Assembly: GCF_001418345.1 (NCBI RefSeq)
Contig: NZ_LIPW01000001.1
Location: 532,429-596,428, forward strand
Direction of reading: 5' to 3'
DNA from: Pseudidiomarina woesei
GTDB taxonomy: Bacteria; Pseudomonadota; Gammaproteobacteria; Enterobacterales; Alteromonadaceae
DNA length: 64,000 nt
How positions within the stretch are numbered: position 1 is the first letter of the stretch; every line of letters starts with the position of its first letter. Shown here one piece after another: positions 36,569-46,208 of this stretch. The notes under the pieces were generated by a model that had not been told where the DNA came from, made no database searches, and saw only the letters and a list, made by a program, of their open reading frames with translations. The position numbers were made by a program, and so were the translations under genes.

Positions 36569-37603
36569 ATGCAAGCTTCACCGGCGCAAGTAACTCCAGC
36601 ACAATTGCCCGGCTTCTTTGAACGCCAAGGCTTGCCGCCTGTTGTATGTGTTTTCGGCGATACCCCGCTGTTGATTGATGATGCGCTGCAACTCATTCGC
36701 CATCACGCGCGTCAACAAGGCATTGATGAACGGTTGCGATGGTTACAAGACGCTCAATTTGATTGGCAACAATTGTTTGATCAAAGCGCCAGCTTAAGCT
36801 TATTTTCAAGCGTGCGGCTCGTTGAGCTAGAAATGCCAGAGGGCAAACCTGGTCGTGATGGCGGCGATGCTCTGCGGCAATACGCACAAGCTCCCGCCGC
36901 TGACCAAATTTTGGTCGTTATTGGCCCAAAACTCAAACAAGAGCAACTTAAAGCCAAATGGTATAAAGAATTAACAAGCCAAGGCTTGCTGGTCAATGCG
37001 AATAGCCCAGATCGCGCAGCACTGCCGCGCTTTGTTCAAAGCCGCGCGCAACGACATCATATTCAGCTAGATACTGCAGCGACGCAACTATTAGCAGACT
37101 GGTTTGAAGGGAACCTTCTGGCGTTAGACCAAGAACTACAAAAACTAGCGTTATCTGACCTCCGCCAACCCATTACCGCTGAAGCGATACAATCTGCGGC
37201 AGAAGATCAAAGTCGTTTTAATGTGTTTGCACTACAAGAAGCCATTATTCAAGCCGACCTCGACAACGCATTGCACCGGCTGGCGAGGTTATTTGAAGAA
37301 GACGTTGAGCCAGCTATTCTAAATTGGATGTTACAACGTGAATGGCAAACTCTAAGCAACTTACACCAAGCCACGAACTTTAGTGACGCCTGTCGTCGCA
37401 ATGGTGTTTGGCGCAATCAAGAGAATGCCTATCGGCAATTCTGCCAGCGCATGTCAGCGCCTGCATTAAGTAAAGCGGCAGAGATATTGACACGTATTGA
37501 ATTTGCATTTAAACGCGACAGTGGCGAGCATTACCCAACATTAGTAACCCACTTAGTTACCTTATATTGCCGCCCTCAACAGGTATTGGGCATACGGCCA
37601 TGA
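36569..37603 (+). CDS. holA: DNA polymerase III delta subunit HolA
   Basis: Clamp-loader subunit that opens the beta sliding clamp. The 344 residues match the usual length. Family landmarks include VCVFGDTPLLIDDALQLIR, LFDQSASLSLFSSVRLVELE and the helical collar domain at the C-terminus (about 215-340). It overlaps the nadD start by 4 bp. Confidence 0.95.
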   Translation: MQASPAQVTPAQLPGFFERQGLPPVVCVFGDTPLLIDDALQLIRHHARQQGIDERLRWLQDAQFDWQQLFDQSASLSLFSSVRLVELEMPEGKPGRDGGDALRQYAQAPAADQILVVIGPKLKQEQLKAKWYKELTSQGLLVNANSPDRAALPRFVQSRAQRHHIQLDTAATQLLADWFEGNLLALDQELQKLALSDLRQPITAEAIQSAAEDQSRFNVFALQEAIIQADLDNALHRLARLFEEDVEPAILNWMLQREWQTLSNLHQATNFSDACRRNGVWRNQENAYRQFCQRMSAPALSKAAEILTRIEFAFKRDSGEHYPTLVTHLVTLYCRPQQVLGIRP

Positions 37604-38229
37604 TACGAGCAATTTTAGGTGGCACCTTTGACCCTATTCATTGGGGCCATTTGCGTCCAGCGCTTCATGTTGTGCAACAAGTTGGCGCTGACATATTACA
37701 TCTAATGCCTAGTGCCCACCCCCCTCATCGAGATTATCCCGGAGCTACAGCCCAACAACGTTTAGCCATGGCCGCTTTAGCCGCGGAAGAACTATCCCAC
37801 TGCGAGGCAGAGCCTTGGGAGTTAGCTCAGCCTCGCAAGTCTTATACAGCACTTACACTGCAGCAGCTAGCGCAGCGATGGCCCAATGATACGCTGCTAT
37901 TTTTGCTGGGTGAAGATGCCTTTGCGGGGTTACCCAAGTGGTTTCAATGGCAGCATCTACTTGACCATGCACACTTCGTCGTAATGCAACGTCCACATTC
38001 TCAGCGTCATTACAGTGAGCAACTGCAACAGTGGCTAGACAGCGTCGAAACCCAATCAATTGCTAGCTTACATGAACAACGTCAGGGCCATGTTTATTTA
38101 GCACAGACGCCCGCTCACAATATTTCCGCCACCGCCATTCGTAACGCTATTCAAACCGGTGCCCCTTGGCAGCATTGGTTACCAGCTTCAGTTGCTGACT
38201 ATATTAACGAACATCAACTCTATCGCTAG
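37600..38229 (+). CDS. nadD: Nicotinate-nucleotide adenylyltransferase NadD
   Basis: Makes deamido-NAD from nicotinate mononucleotide and ATP. The 209 residues show the nucleotidyltransferase motif GGTFDPIHWGHL and the C-terminal ISATAIR motif. The ATG at 37600 overlaps the holA stop (ATGA) and places the motif at the conserved distance from the N-terminus; the open frame upstream lies within holA. Confidence 0.96.
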   Translation: MIRAILGGTFDPIHWGHLRPALHVVQQVGADILHLMPSAHPPHRDYPGATAQQRLAMAALAAEELSHCEAEPWELAQPRKSYTALTLQQLAQRWPNDTLLFLLGEDAFAGLPKWFQWQHLLDHAHFVVMQRPHSQRHYSEQLQQWLDSVETQSIASLHEQRQGHVYLAQTPAHNISATAIRNAIQTGAPWQHWLPASVADYINEHQLYR

Positions 38230-38304
38230 CTGCTTTTTACCCTCGCTTCGTGCTAAACTGCGCCATTATTTTTTTGGTTTTTTATTAAGTGGAGCGTTGA
38301 TCTC

Positions 38305-38628
38305 TTGCAAGCTGAACAATTACGCGATTTCGTCGTTGATAAAATTGAAGATTTAAAAGGTCGTGACATTAAAGTACTCGATGTACAAGACCAAACCGAT
38401 GTAGCCGAATACATGATCATCTGTTCGGGCAACTCGAAAACTCATGTCCGCAGTATTGCCAACCATGTGGCAACCGAAGCGAAGCATCAGGGTATTCCAC
38501 CAATCGGTATTGAAGGCCACGAGCATTCTGAGTGGGTTTTAGTTGATTTAGGCGATGTGATTGTCCACATCATGCAAGAGTCCATTCGCGATTTCTATGA
38601 GCTCGAAAAGCTTTGGAGTCGTAAATAA
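38305..38628 (+). CDS. rsfS: Ribosomal silencing factor RsfS
   Basis: Binds ribosomal protein L14 and blocks subunit joining when nutrients are scarce. The 107 residues contain [27 protein letters not shown]-like blocks (about 25-50) and [21 protein letters not shown]-like blocks (about 75-95). Translation seems to begin at TTG (38305), with GGAG at 38291-38294. The stop overlaps the rlmH start by one base (TAATG). It is 75 bp after nadD. Confidence 0.95.
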   Translation: MQAEQLRDFVVDKIEDLKGRDIKVLDVQDQTDVAEYMIICSGNSKTHVRSIANHVATEAKHQGIPPIGIEGHEHSEWVLVDLGDVIVHIMQESIRDFYELEKLWSRK

Positions 38629-39098
38629 TGCGATTGCGGCTGATAGCTGTCGGGCAAAAAATGCCCGACTGGGTCAGCACTGGCTACCAGAATTACGCCA
38701 AACGTTTTCCAAATGACTGCCAACTGGAATTAATTGAAGTGGCCGCAGGAAAGCGTGGGAAAAACGCTGATATTGCGCGCATACTCAAGCAAGAAGGCGA
38801 AGCAATGCTTGCCGCAGTAGGTAAAGGCGATCGGATTGTGACACTCGAAGTAACAGGTAAAGCCTGGACCACACCGCAACTGGCGAACCGTTTAGAGTCT
38901 TGGATGATGGACGGGCGTGATATCAGTCTGCTGGTGGGTGGCCCTGAGGGTTTAGCCCCTGAGTGTATTGCTGCTGCAGAAGAACGCTGGTCTTTATCAC
39001 CGCTAACCTTGCCTCACCCTATGGTGCGTGTCATTATCGCAGAGAGTTTATATCGGGCTTGGAGCGTCACCGCTAACCACCCCTACCATCGCGAGTAA
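38628..39098 (+). CDS. rlmH: 23S rRNA pseudouridine-1915 N3-methyltransferase RlmH
   Basis: A SPOUT-fold methyltransferase that modifies the 23S rRNA stem-loop at position 1915 on assembled ribosomes. The 156 residues are full length, with the SAM-knot sequence [13 protein letters not shown] and the C-terminal [19 protein letters not shown]. Coupled to rsfS. Confidence 0.97.
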   Translation: MRLRLIAVGQKMPDWVSTGYQNYAKRFPNDCQLELIEVAAGKRGKNADIARILKQEGEAMLAAVGKGDRIVTLEVTGKAWTTPQLANRLESWMMDGRDISLLVGGPEGLAPECIAAAEERWSLSPLTLPHPMVRVIIAESLYRAWSVTANHPYHRE

Positions 39099-39110
39099 TT
39101 TTAAGCACCA

Positions 39111-40985
39111 ATGAAGCATAAACGAGTCACTATTCGAGATCATCATGCTGAAGCGGCATTGTTTGCACGTCGCGTTTTTGTCAGTTTGATTATTGTAGTG
39201 GCTGTGTTTGGCGTGCTGCTTAGCAACATGTACCAGTTACAAGTGATTGAGCACCAAAGCCTGCAGACTCGCTCCAACGACAACCGCATTAAAGTTGTGC
39301 CATTGCCGCCAAACCGTGGTTTGATTTATGACCGCCGCGGCCGCTTACTGGCCGAGAACCGGCCAGTACTTAGTCTCGAAGTCACCCCAGAGAAAGTTGC
39401 CGACTTAGACCAAACCCTAGCGCGGCTGCAAGCTATTCTTCAGTTAACTGACGACGACATCGCGCAATTTCATGAAAACCGTCGCCGAGAAAGGCGCTTC
39501 AATCAGGTTATTTTACGCGACCGCTTAACCGAGCAGCAAGCAGCACAATTTGCCGCGCGACAACACGAGTTTCCTGGGGTAAGTATTGAGGCACGCTTAG
39601 TACGTCATTATCCTTACGGTGAAGCAATTACTCATGCGCTAGGCTATGTGGCTAAAATAAACAGCCGCGACGTCGCGAATCTTCGAGAGCAAGAAAAGTC
39701 AGCTAACTATGCAGCAACTCGAGTTATCGGGAAATTGGGCATTGAACGCTATTACGAAGAGCTATTACACGGCACAATTGGGTTTCAACAAGTTGAAGTA
39801 GATATTCATGGGCGCAGTATTCGAACCTTATCTATTGACCCACCGGTGCCCGGTCAAGATTTACACTTAGAACTTGACATAGAACTGCAACAGTACGCCC
39901 ATGATTTACTCGGCGACGACCGCGGCTCAATTATACTCATGGACCCACGCGATGGCGCCATTCGAGCCATGGTCAGCAAGCCTAGTTATGACCCCAATTG
40001 GTTTGCTCAAGGTATTTCTTATGCACAATACCAAAGTTTACTCAATTCAAAGCATTCACCGCTCTTAAACCGCTCAACTCAGGGCGGTTATCCCCCGGCT
40101 TCTACAGTAAAAGCGCAAATAGCAATTCTTGGGTTAGATGAAGGTATTATCCGACCAGATACTAAAATTTGGGACCCAGGTTGGTTTCAAATTGAAGGGG
40201 TTGATCACCGCTATCGCGATTGGCTGGCTTGGGGGCATGGTTGGGTGAATGTAACCGATGCCATTGTCGAAAGCTGCGATACTTTTTATTACGACCTCGC
40301 ATTAAAACTTGGTATTGATAAAATTCACGATCACATGGTTCAGTATGGCTTTGGTGAACGAACTGGCATTGATATTTCCGAAGAGTCTGCTGCAGTAATG
40401 CCTTCTCGCGGCTGGAAGCGTGCGCGCTTTAATCAACCTTGGTATGCCGGTGAAACCGTATCTATTGGTATCGGTCAGAGCTATTGGACGACAACCCCCA
40501 TTCAGTTAGCGGTTGGTACAGCGGTCGTGGTTAATAGCGGGCAGCGCCCGGTACCGCGACTATTAGCCGCCATTCAAGAAGGTGAAGTTAAATTGCCAGC
40601 TGTCGTTGAAAATAAAGAACCCGTTGTGTTGAAGAACGACAAGCATTGGAATGTAGCCAAAAACGCCATGGACTTAACCGTAAGCTCTATAAAAGGCACT
40701 GCACACAGAGCCTTTAAAGGGGCAAACTATACCAGCGGTGGAAAAACCGGTACCGCTCAGGTTCGTAGCCTAGGTCAAGAAGAAGAATATAATGCCGAGG
40801 ACATTGCCGAGCGTTACCGTGATAACGCCATGTATGTTGGCTATGCACCAGCTGATAACCCGGAACTTGTGGTGATTATTGCCGTCGAAAATGCGTTAGG
40901 CGGCGGTGGAAGTGTAGCCGCGCCAATGGCACGTAAATTGTTAGACTTTTACTTTGAACAGGAACAAAAATATGCGCAGCGCTGA
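39111..40985 (+). CDS. mrdA: Penicillin-binding protein 2 (MrdA)
   Basis: The transpeptidase of the elongasome, which makes lateral-wall peptidoglycan together with RodA. The 624 residues comprise a short cytoplasmic tail, one membrane helix (about 23-45), the non-catalytic dimerisation domain (about 60-240) and the transpeptidase domain with active-site Ser in YPPASTVK, the SxD motif as VESCDTFYY and GGKTGTAQV. It overlaps the rodA start by 14 bp. Confidence 0.97.
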   Translation: MKHKRVTIRDHHAEAALFARRVFVSLIIVVAVFGVLLSNMYQLQVIEHQSLQTRSNDNRIKVVPLPPNRGLIYDRRGRLLAENRPVLSLEVTPEKVADLDQTLARLQAILQLTDDDIAQFHENRRRERRFNQVILRDRLTEQQAAQFAARQHEFPGVSIEARLVRHYPYGEAITHALGYVAKINSRDVANLREQEKSANYAATRVIGKLGIERYYEELLHGTIGFQQVEVDIHGRSIRTLSIDPPVPGQDLHLELDIELQQYAHDLLGDDRGSIILMDPRDGAIRAMVSKPSYDPNWFAQGISYAQYQSLLNSKHSPLLNRSTQGGYPPASTVKAQIAILGLDEGIIRPDTKIWDPGWFQIEGVDHRYRDWLAWGHGWVNVTDAIVESCDTFYYDLALKLGIDKIHDHMVQYGFGERTGIDISEESAAVMPSRGWKRARFNQPWYAGETVSIGIGQSYWTTTPIQLAVGTAVVVNSGQRPVPRLLAAIQEGEVKLPAVVENKEPVVLKNDKHWNVAKNAMDLTVSSIKGTAHRAFKGANYTSGGKTGTAQVRSLGQEEEYNAEDIAERYRDNAMYVGYAPADNPELVVIIAVENALGGGGSVAAPMARKLLDFYFEQEQKYAQR

Positions 40986-42081
40986 GCATAACAATCGTTG
41001 GTTACAGCGTTTCCATATTGACGGGCAATTGTTCGTTGCCCTGTTAGTGCTGGCAGTGATCAGCGCGTTTACCGTATATTCTGCAAGTGGCCAAGACTGG
41101 GGTATGACCCAACGTCAAGTAATTCGCATTGGCATCGCTTTTTTGGGTATGCTCGTTATTGCCCAAATTCCGTTATCCACAGTAGAGCGATTTTCATTGC
41201 CAATGTTTACCCTAGGTGTGGTGTTGTTGTTGGGCGTCTTATTATTTGGTGAGTCGAGCAAAGGCGCCCAGCGTTGGTTAAATATTGGCGTTGCAACTAT
41301 TCAGCCTTCAGAAATCATGAAACTAGCAGTACCAATGACGGTTGCTTGGTTTATTGCCGAACAGGGTTTACCTCCGACTAAGCGCCGACTAGCTGCTGCT
41401 TTTATTCTGCTCATGATTCCTACCCTAATGATCGCCAAGCAACCCGACCTAGGCACCTCTATTTTGATTGCCAGCTCAGGAATTTTTGTCTTGTTTTTAG
41501 CGGGTATTAGCTGGCGATTAATTAGTTTCTTTGCCATTAGTATTGGTGCATTCATCCCTATTTTGTGGATGTTTTTAATGCGTGACTATCAACGCCAACG
41601 GGTGTTGACGTTTTTGAATCCAGAAAGCGATCCGCTTGGTGCCGGCTACCAAATTATTCAGTCCAAAATTGCTATTGGTTCTGGGGGCGTTGAAGGTAAA
41701 GGATGGCTACAAGGCACCCAGTCACAACTTGAATTTTTACCAGAACGGCATACCGATTTTATTTTTTCCGTATTTAGCGAAGAATTCGGCTTAGTTGGTG
41801 TAATCGGTCTTTTTGCTGTTTATGGTTTTATTATTTTTCGCGGATTGATTATTGCCATGCGGGCGCAGAAGATTTATCAAAAACTGCTTGCCGGAAGTCT
41901 TACATTAACTTTTTTTGTTTATGTTTTAGTAAATATAGGCATGGTTTCGGGCTTATTGCCGGTGGTTGGTGTACCCTTGCCGCTGATAAGTTACGGTGGC
42001 ACATCGATGGTGACATTGTTAGCGGGATTTGGTTTACTGATGGCAATTGCAACCAATAAACGGTTGGTTATGCACGATTAA
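40972..42081 (+). CDS. rodA: SEDS peptidoglycan glycosyltransferase RodA
   Basis: Polymerises lipid II as the elongasome partner of PBP2. A membrane protein of about 369 residues with ten hydrophobic helices and SEDS motifs such as GAQRWLNIGVATIQPSEIMKL-type sequence (about residues 98-118), KQPDLGTSI, ERHTDFIFSVFSEEFG and VPLPLISYGGTSM. I use the ATG at 40972 with AGGAA just upstream. It starts within mrdA. Confidence 0.96.
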   Translation: MRSAEHNNRWLQRFHIDGQLFVALLVLAVISAFTVYSASGQDWGMTQRQVIRIGIAFLGMLVIAQIPLSTVERFSLPMFTLGVVLLLGVLLFGESSKGAQRWLNIGVATIQPSEIMKLAVPMTVAWFIAEQGLPPTKRRLAAAFILLMIPTLMIAKQPDLGTSILIASSGIFVLFLAGISWRLISFFAISIGAFIPILWMFLMRDYQRQRVLTFLNPESDPLGAGYQIIQSKIAIGSGGVEGKGWLQGTQSQLEFLPERHTDFIFSVFSEEFGLVGVIGLFAVYGFIIFRGLIIAMRAQKIYQKLLAGSLTLTFFVYVLVNIGMVSGLLPVVGVPLPLISYGGTSMVTLLAGFGLLMAIATNKRLVMHD

Positions 42082-42108
42082 AATAATAACAAACGCTTAG
42101 GAGTGTTT

Positions 42109-43122
42109 ATGGCGGGTCAATTCATTGTTCGTAGCTTACTGCTAGCAACGCTTGCGTTATCGAGCACTCTCGCTGATACCGCCAAGGCGACCACAACCAG
42201 CAAAACTGATGACTATCAACATCAGCGCGAACAGTTTGTGCAACAAATGGTCACCAAACACAATTTTGCGCGTGATCAGGTTGAAGAACTCTTAACTCAA
42301 GCCCAGCGCAACGAAGCCATACTCGAAGCTATTGCTCGCCCATGGGAAGCCAAACCTTGGTTTCAGTATTACCCTATTTTTCTAACCGAAAAGCGCTTAG
42401 CCGCTGGCTTAAAATTTTGGCATGAACACCAAGACACCTTAGCTCGTGCGGAACAGCACTATGGTGTGCCGGCTGAAATTATTGTGGCGATTATTGGTGT
42501 CGAAACCTTTTATGGCGGTTATTTGGGCAACTACCTAGTGCTCGATGCTCTATACACATTGGGTTTTCATTACCCGCCGCGGTCGAAATTTTTCCGTTCA
42601 GAGTTGGAACAATATTTACTGCTAACCCAAGAAGAGAAGCTACCGGCAACTGAGCTTAAAGGCTCATACGCAGGCGCAATGGGGTATGGCCAATTTATTT
42701 CTTCATCATATCGACATTACGCCGTCGACTTTGATGGTGACAACGTGCGCGACCTTCTCAATAATCCTGTAGACGCCATTGGCAGCGTTGCTAATTATTT
42801 TGCAAAGCACGGTTGGAAAACTAATCAGCCTGTAGCCGTACAGCTGGGAACAGAAGACTCTTTTGAAAAATTTGTCAGCAAAGGCCTCAAGCCGGACCAA
42901 AGCATTGCCGAGTTGCAACAAATGGGTTTAAAGCTGCCTACCGAGCTCGCTTCAGATTATCAAGCCAAGGTATTCAGTTTTGAGTTGGAACAAGGCCATG
43001 AGTACTGGCTTGGTTTCACCAATTTCTATGTCATTACACGCTATAACCACAGCCCTTTGTACGCCATGGCTGTGTACCAATTTAGCCAGCAATTACAACA
43101 AGCAAAACAGTCTCAACAATGA
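42109..43122 (+). CDS. mltB: Lytic murein transglycosylase B (MltB family)
   Basis: Cleaves peptidoglycan glycan strands to anhydro ends in the periplasm. The 337 residues have a signal sequence (about 1-23) without a lipobox Cys, so unlike E. coli MltB it may be soluble rather than lipid-anchored. The catalytic Glu lies in IIGVETFYGGYLG, and the SLT-like block GAMGYGQFISSSYRHYAVDFDGD-type sequence (about 189-211) follows. ATG at 42109 is preceded by AGGAG; a GTG at 42103 is in frame but inside that site. It overlaps rlpA by 4 bp. Confidence 0.94.
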   Translation: MAGQFIVRSLLLATLALSSTLADTAKATTTSKTDDYQHQREQFVQQMVTKHNFARDQVEELLTQAQRNEAILEAIARPWEAKPWFQYYPIFLTEKRLAAGLKFWHEHQDTLARAEQHYGVPAEIIVAIIGVETFYGGYLGNYLVLDALYTLGFHYPPRSKFFRSELEQYLLLTQEEKLPATELKGSYAGAMGYGQFISSSYRHYAVDFDGDNVRDLLNNPVDAIGSVANYFAKHGWKTNQPVAVQLGTEDSFEKFVSKGLKPDQSIAELQQMGLKLPTELASDYQAKVFSFELEQGHEYWLGFTNFYVITRYNHSPLYAMAVYQFSQQLQQAKQSQQ

Positions 43123-43919
43123 TGAACGCGTCACGCTTAATAGCTTTTTGTAGTAGTGTGCTGCTGCTCGTTGCATGCTCGAGTGCGCCGCCTTCTCGCT
43201 ACAGCCAAAAGCACGACTCTATTCCAAGTCGCTTACCTAGCCCCGAAGAACTGGTGGAACCCACGCCATCGTTCGAACCACCAAGCCGGCAAGGTAATCG
43301 CACCTATTCATTATTCGGTAAAACCTGGCATATTCTCGACAACGTCAGTGAATTTTCCGAAGAAGGGGTGGCTTCGTGGTATGGCGAAAAATTTCATGGT
43401 CATTTAACCTCAAACGGCGAAACTTACGACATGTATGCCATGAGCGCGGCCCACAAAACTCTTCCGTTACCCACTTACGTTCGGGTAACAAACCTGAGTA
43501 ATAATAAGAGTGTTGTGGTGCGAGTTAACGACCGCGGTCCGTTTCATGGTAATCGTATTATAGATTTATCTTACGTTGCAGCTTACAAGCTTGATATGTT
43601 GAAGTCTGGCACCGCCAAGGTTCGTGTTGAAGCATTGCAGCCCAGTGAAACCAATGGGGTGTTAGCAACCACGCCTCCCCTAGCCGATTCCTCCACCCAG
43701 CAATATTTTATTCAAGTGCACGCTGGCAGTGACCCTGAACGATTAAAAGCGGAAGCCGAGAAATTACAGAATTTATATCAAGTTCCTGCAACTACTCAGC
43801 CAAACGATGGTCTATACAAGTTAGTTTTGGGCCCGTTTGCTGAGCCGCAAACCAATTCGTTGTTGGAGCAGCTGCGCAGACAAGGTTATCCCGACGCATT
43901 TCGGGTCGCGGTGCCCTAG
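43119..43919 (+). CDS. rlpA: Septal-ring lytic transglycosylase lipoprotein RlpA
   Basis: An outer-membrane lipoprotein that acts on denuded glycans at the septum in relatives. The 266 residues have a lipobox LVAC (Cys20), a double-psi beta-barrel domain (about 80-175: GVASWYGEKFHGHLTSNGE, then VRVNDRGPFHGNRIIDLSY) and a C-terminal SPOR domain (about 190-265: YFIQVHAGSDPERL). It overlaps mltB and precedes dacA. Confidence 0.95.
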   Translation: MMNASRLIAFCSSVLLLVACSSAPPSRYSQKHDSIPSRLPSPEELVEPTPSFEPPSRQGNRTYSLFGKTWHILDNVSEFSEEGVASWYGEKFHGHLTSNGETYDMYAMSAAHKTLPLPTYVRVTNLSNNKSVVVRVNDRGPFHGNRIIDLSYVAAYKLDMLKSGTAKVRVEALQPSETNGVLATTPPLADSSTQQYFIQVHAGSDPERLKAEAEKLQNLYQVPATTQPNDGLYKLVLGPFAEPQTNSLLEQLRRQGYPDAFRVAVP

Positions 43920-44011
43920 GCAGTGCTAATTCACTGCCATTCATGCTATATTCAGCAACCTTTTATCTTGAAACCAGTATCTTAAAACATACAAACCAGA
44001 GAATAAGTATC

Positions 44012-45178
44012 ATGCGTCGTATACTGAGTCTTTTTGTTCGCACTATTGCCTTTTCCGCTGCCGCTTTTACCGCAGTTGCTCAGGCAAATATTGTTCCACC
44101 AGCACCAACCATTAACGCCAAGGGTTATATTTTAATCGACTACAAAACCGGTCACGTCATTACTGCCGGCAATGAAGACGAAGCGTTAGCGCCTGCTAGT
44201 CTGACCAAAATGATGACCAGTTATATTATCGGCCGTGAAATGCAAGCCGGTCGCATTAGCAACAGCGACATGGTCACAATTAGTGAAAACGCTTGGGCAA
44301 AGAATTTCCCTGAGTCTTCTAAAATGTTTATTGAAGTCGGCAAAGAGGTTTCTGTCGCTGACTTGAACATGGGTATTGTGGTGTCTTCAGGTAACGATGC
44401 CTGTGTTGCCATGGCTGAGCATATTGCTGGTAGCGAAGGCGCTTTTGCAGACCTAATGAACACCTATGCTGCTGAGCTTGGTATGAGTAACTCTAGTTTT
44501 GCCAACAGCCATGGTCTTCCAGATCCTGACCAATATAGTTCGCCGCGTGACATGGCAACCTTAGCCCGGGCGTTAATTCGTGATGTGCCTGAAGAATATG
44601 CACTGTATGCAGAAAAATCGTTCACCTTTAATAATATCAAACAGTACAACCGTAACTCACTGCTGTGGGATCGCAGCATGAATGTTGACGGCATTAAAAC
44701 CGGGCACACTGAAGAGGCGGGTTACAGCCTCGTGTCGTCTGCAACCGAAGGCGATACGCGTTTGATTGCTGTCGTTATGGGCACATCAAGCGAGCAAGCA
44801 CGCAAAGTTGAAAGTAAGAAGTTATTAAATTATGGCTTCCGCTATTATGAAACCGTGACTGCCTATCAAGCCGGTGAAAGCTTCGTTGATCATCGTATTT
44901 GGGGTGGCGAACAAGACACCGTTGCCTTGGGCGTGACTGAACCTGTGGTCATTACCTTGCCAAAAGGTCAGCGTAGCAATTTAAAAGCGAATTTTGAACT
45001 TAGCCAAACTCTAGAAGCCCCAATCGCTAAGGGTACTCAAGTTGGTACGGTTTACCTGCAGCTTGACGGTAAAGATATCGCCAGCTATCCATTAGTCACA
45101 TTAAATAGTGTTGAACAAGGCGGCGTTTTCAAACGCTTTATGGACTGGGCAAAACAAAAATTTAGTAGCGAGTCCTAA
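44012..45178 (+). CDS. dacA: D-alanyl-D-alanine carboxypeptidase (PBP5/6 type, DacA)
   Basis: Trims the terminal D-Ala from peptidoglycan stem peptides in the periplasm. The 388 residues have a signal peptide (about 1-25), active-site SLTK in APASLTKMM, SGN in VVSSGNDACV, and KTG in DGIKTGHTEEAGYS, then a beta-rich PBP5 C-terminal domain and an amphipathic anchor (FKRFMDWAKQKF). The frame is open from 43943, but MRRILSLF at 44012 gives a normal signal peptide. The neighbourhood matches E. coli rlpA-dacA-ybeD-lipB. Confidence 0.95.
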   Translation: MRRILSLFVRTIAFSAAAFTAVAQANIVPPAPTINAKGYILIDYKTGHVITAGNEDEALAPASLTKMMTSYIIGREMQAGRISNSDMVTISENAWAKNFPESSKMFIEVGKEVSVADLNMGIVVSSGNDACVAMAEHIAGSEGAFADLMNTYAAELGMSNSSFANSHGLPDPDQYSSPRDMATLARALIRDVPEEYALYAEKSFTFNNIKQYNRNSLLWDRSMNVDGIKTGHTEEAGYSLVSSATEGDTRLIAVVMGTSSEQARKVESKKLLNYGFRYYETVTAYQAGESFVDHRIWGGEQDTVALGVTEPVVITLPKGQRSNLKANFELSQTLEAPIAKGTQVGTVYLQLDGKDIASYPLVTLNSVEQGGVFKRFMDWAKQKFSSES

Positions 45179-45286
45179 CATAACAGTTGTGATATAATCG
45201 TCGGCATTCGATCACGGGTTCTTATGCAACACTGTCATGAGAACCCGTTAGGCGCCTCGTTAGAGACCTTTTTCAGGAGTAAAAGC

Positions 45287-45553
45287 ATGCAAAAAACACG
45301 CTTTGATGAACTGGTCGAGTTCCCATGCCACTTTACCTTTAAAGTTATGGGTGTAGCGACCCCAGAATTGCCAGACTCAGTCGTTGCTGTTGCACAACAA
45401 CACGCTCCTGGCGATTATTCACCAACCGTGAAGCCAAGTAGTAAAGGCAATTACCACTCGGTATCAATTCAAATTCAGGTGACCAGCCAAGCGCATATTG
45501 AAACTTTGTATCGGGCATTATCCGACATCGAAGAAGTTCGCTATGTCCTCTAA
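45287..45553 (+). CDS. ybeD: YbeD (DUF493) protein
   Basis: A small cytoplasmic protein of 88 residues with an ACT-like ferredoxin fold, conserved between dacA and lipB in gammaproteobacteria; its function is not established. [17 protein letters not shown] and [15 protein letters not shown] are typical. AGGAG stands 7 bp before the ATG. It overlaps lipB by 11 bp. Confidence 0.94.
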   Translation: MQKTRFDELVEFPCHFTFKVMGVATPELPDSVVAVAQQHAPGDYSPTVKPSSKGNYHSVSIQIQVTSQAHIETLYRALSDIEEVRYVL

Positions 45554-46208
45554 GTTGATCATTCGGCATCTTGGCCGCCAACCTTACGAACCGGTATGGG
45601 CGGCCATGCAAAACTTTACCGATAACCGTGATGAGCACACCACCGATGAGCTATGGGTGCTAGAACATGACCCGGTATTTACTCAAGGCCAAGCTGGCAA
45701 AGAAGAACATATTCTTGCGCCAGGCGATATTCCTATCGTAAAAGTTGATCGCGGTGGGCAAGTCACCTACCACGGCCCCGGCCAACTCGTGGTATACTTT
45801 CTGCTCGATATTCGCCGCCAAAAAATGGGCGTACGCCAACTAGTCAATGCCATTGAAGACACTATCGTCGCAATGATGGCAGACTATGGCGTTGAAGCTG
45901 CAGCTCGCCCTGATGCACCAGGTGTATACGTCAACGGAAGTAAACTTTGTTCGCTTGGTTTACGTATCCGAAAAGGCTGTTCGTTTCACGGTTTAGCCTT
46001 GAATGTCGATATGGATCTGTCGCCATTTCTGCGCATCAATCCATGCGGTTATGCCGGCATGCAAATGGTGCAATGCAGCGATCTTAATGGTCCGCCTAGC
46101 GTCAACGAAGCGGCACAGCAGGTAACTCAAATATTTGCCAAATTATTGGGTTACGAACACACGACCGAAGAAACAGGATTCGCAAAAGATTATGTCCAAG
46201 CCAGTTAG
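45543..46208 (+). CDS. lipB: Octanoyl-[acyl carrier protein] protein transferase LipB
   Basis: Moves octanoyl groups from ACP to lipoyl domains of the 2-oxoacid dehydrogenases and GcvH. The 221 residues have [18 protein letters not shown], the catalytic Lys in [10 protein letters not shown] and the acyl-thioester Cys in NPCGYAGM. The ATG at 45543 lies inside ybeD, as is usual; lipA overlaps its 3' end by 17 bp. Confidence 0.96.
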   Translation: MSSKLIIRHLGRQPYEPVWAAMQNFTDNRDEHTTDELWVLEHDPVFTQGQAGKEEHILAPGDIPIVKVDRGGQVTYHGPGQLVVYFLLDIRRQKMGVRQLVNAIEDTIVAMMADYGVEAAARPDAPGVYVNGSKLCSLGLRIRKGCSFHGLALNVDMDLSPFLRINPCGYAGMQMVQCSDLNGPPSVNEAAQQVTQIFAKLLGYEHTTEETGFAKDYVQAS

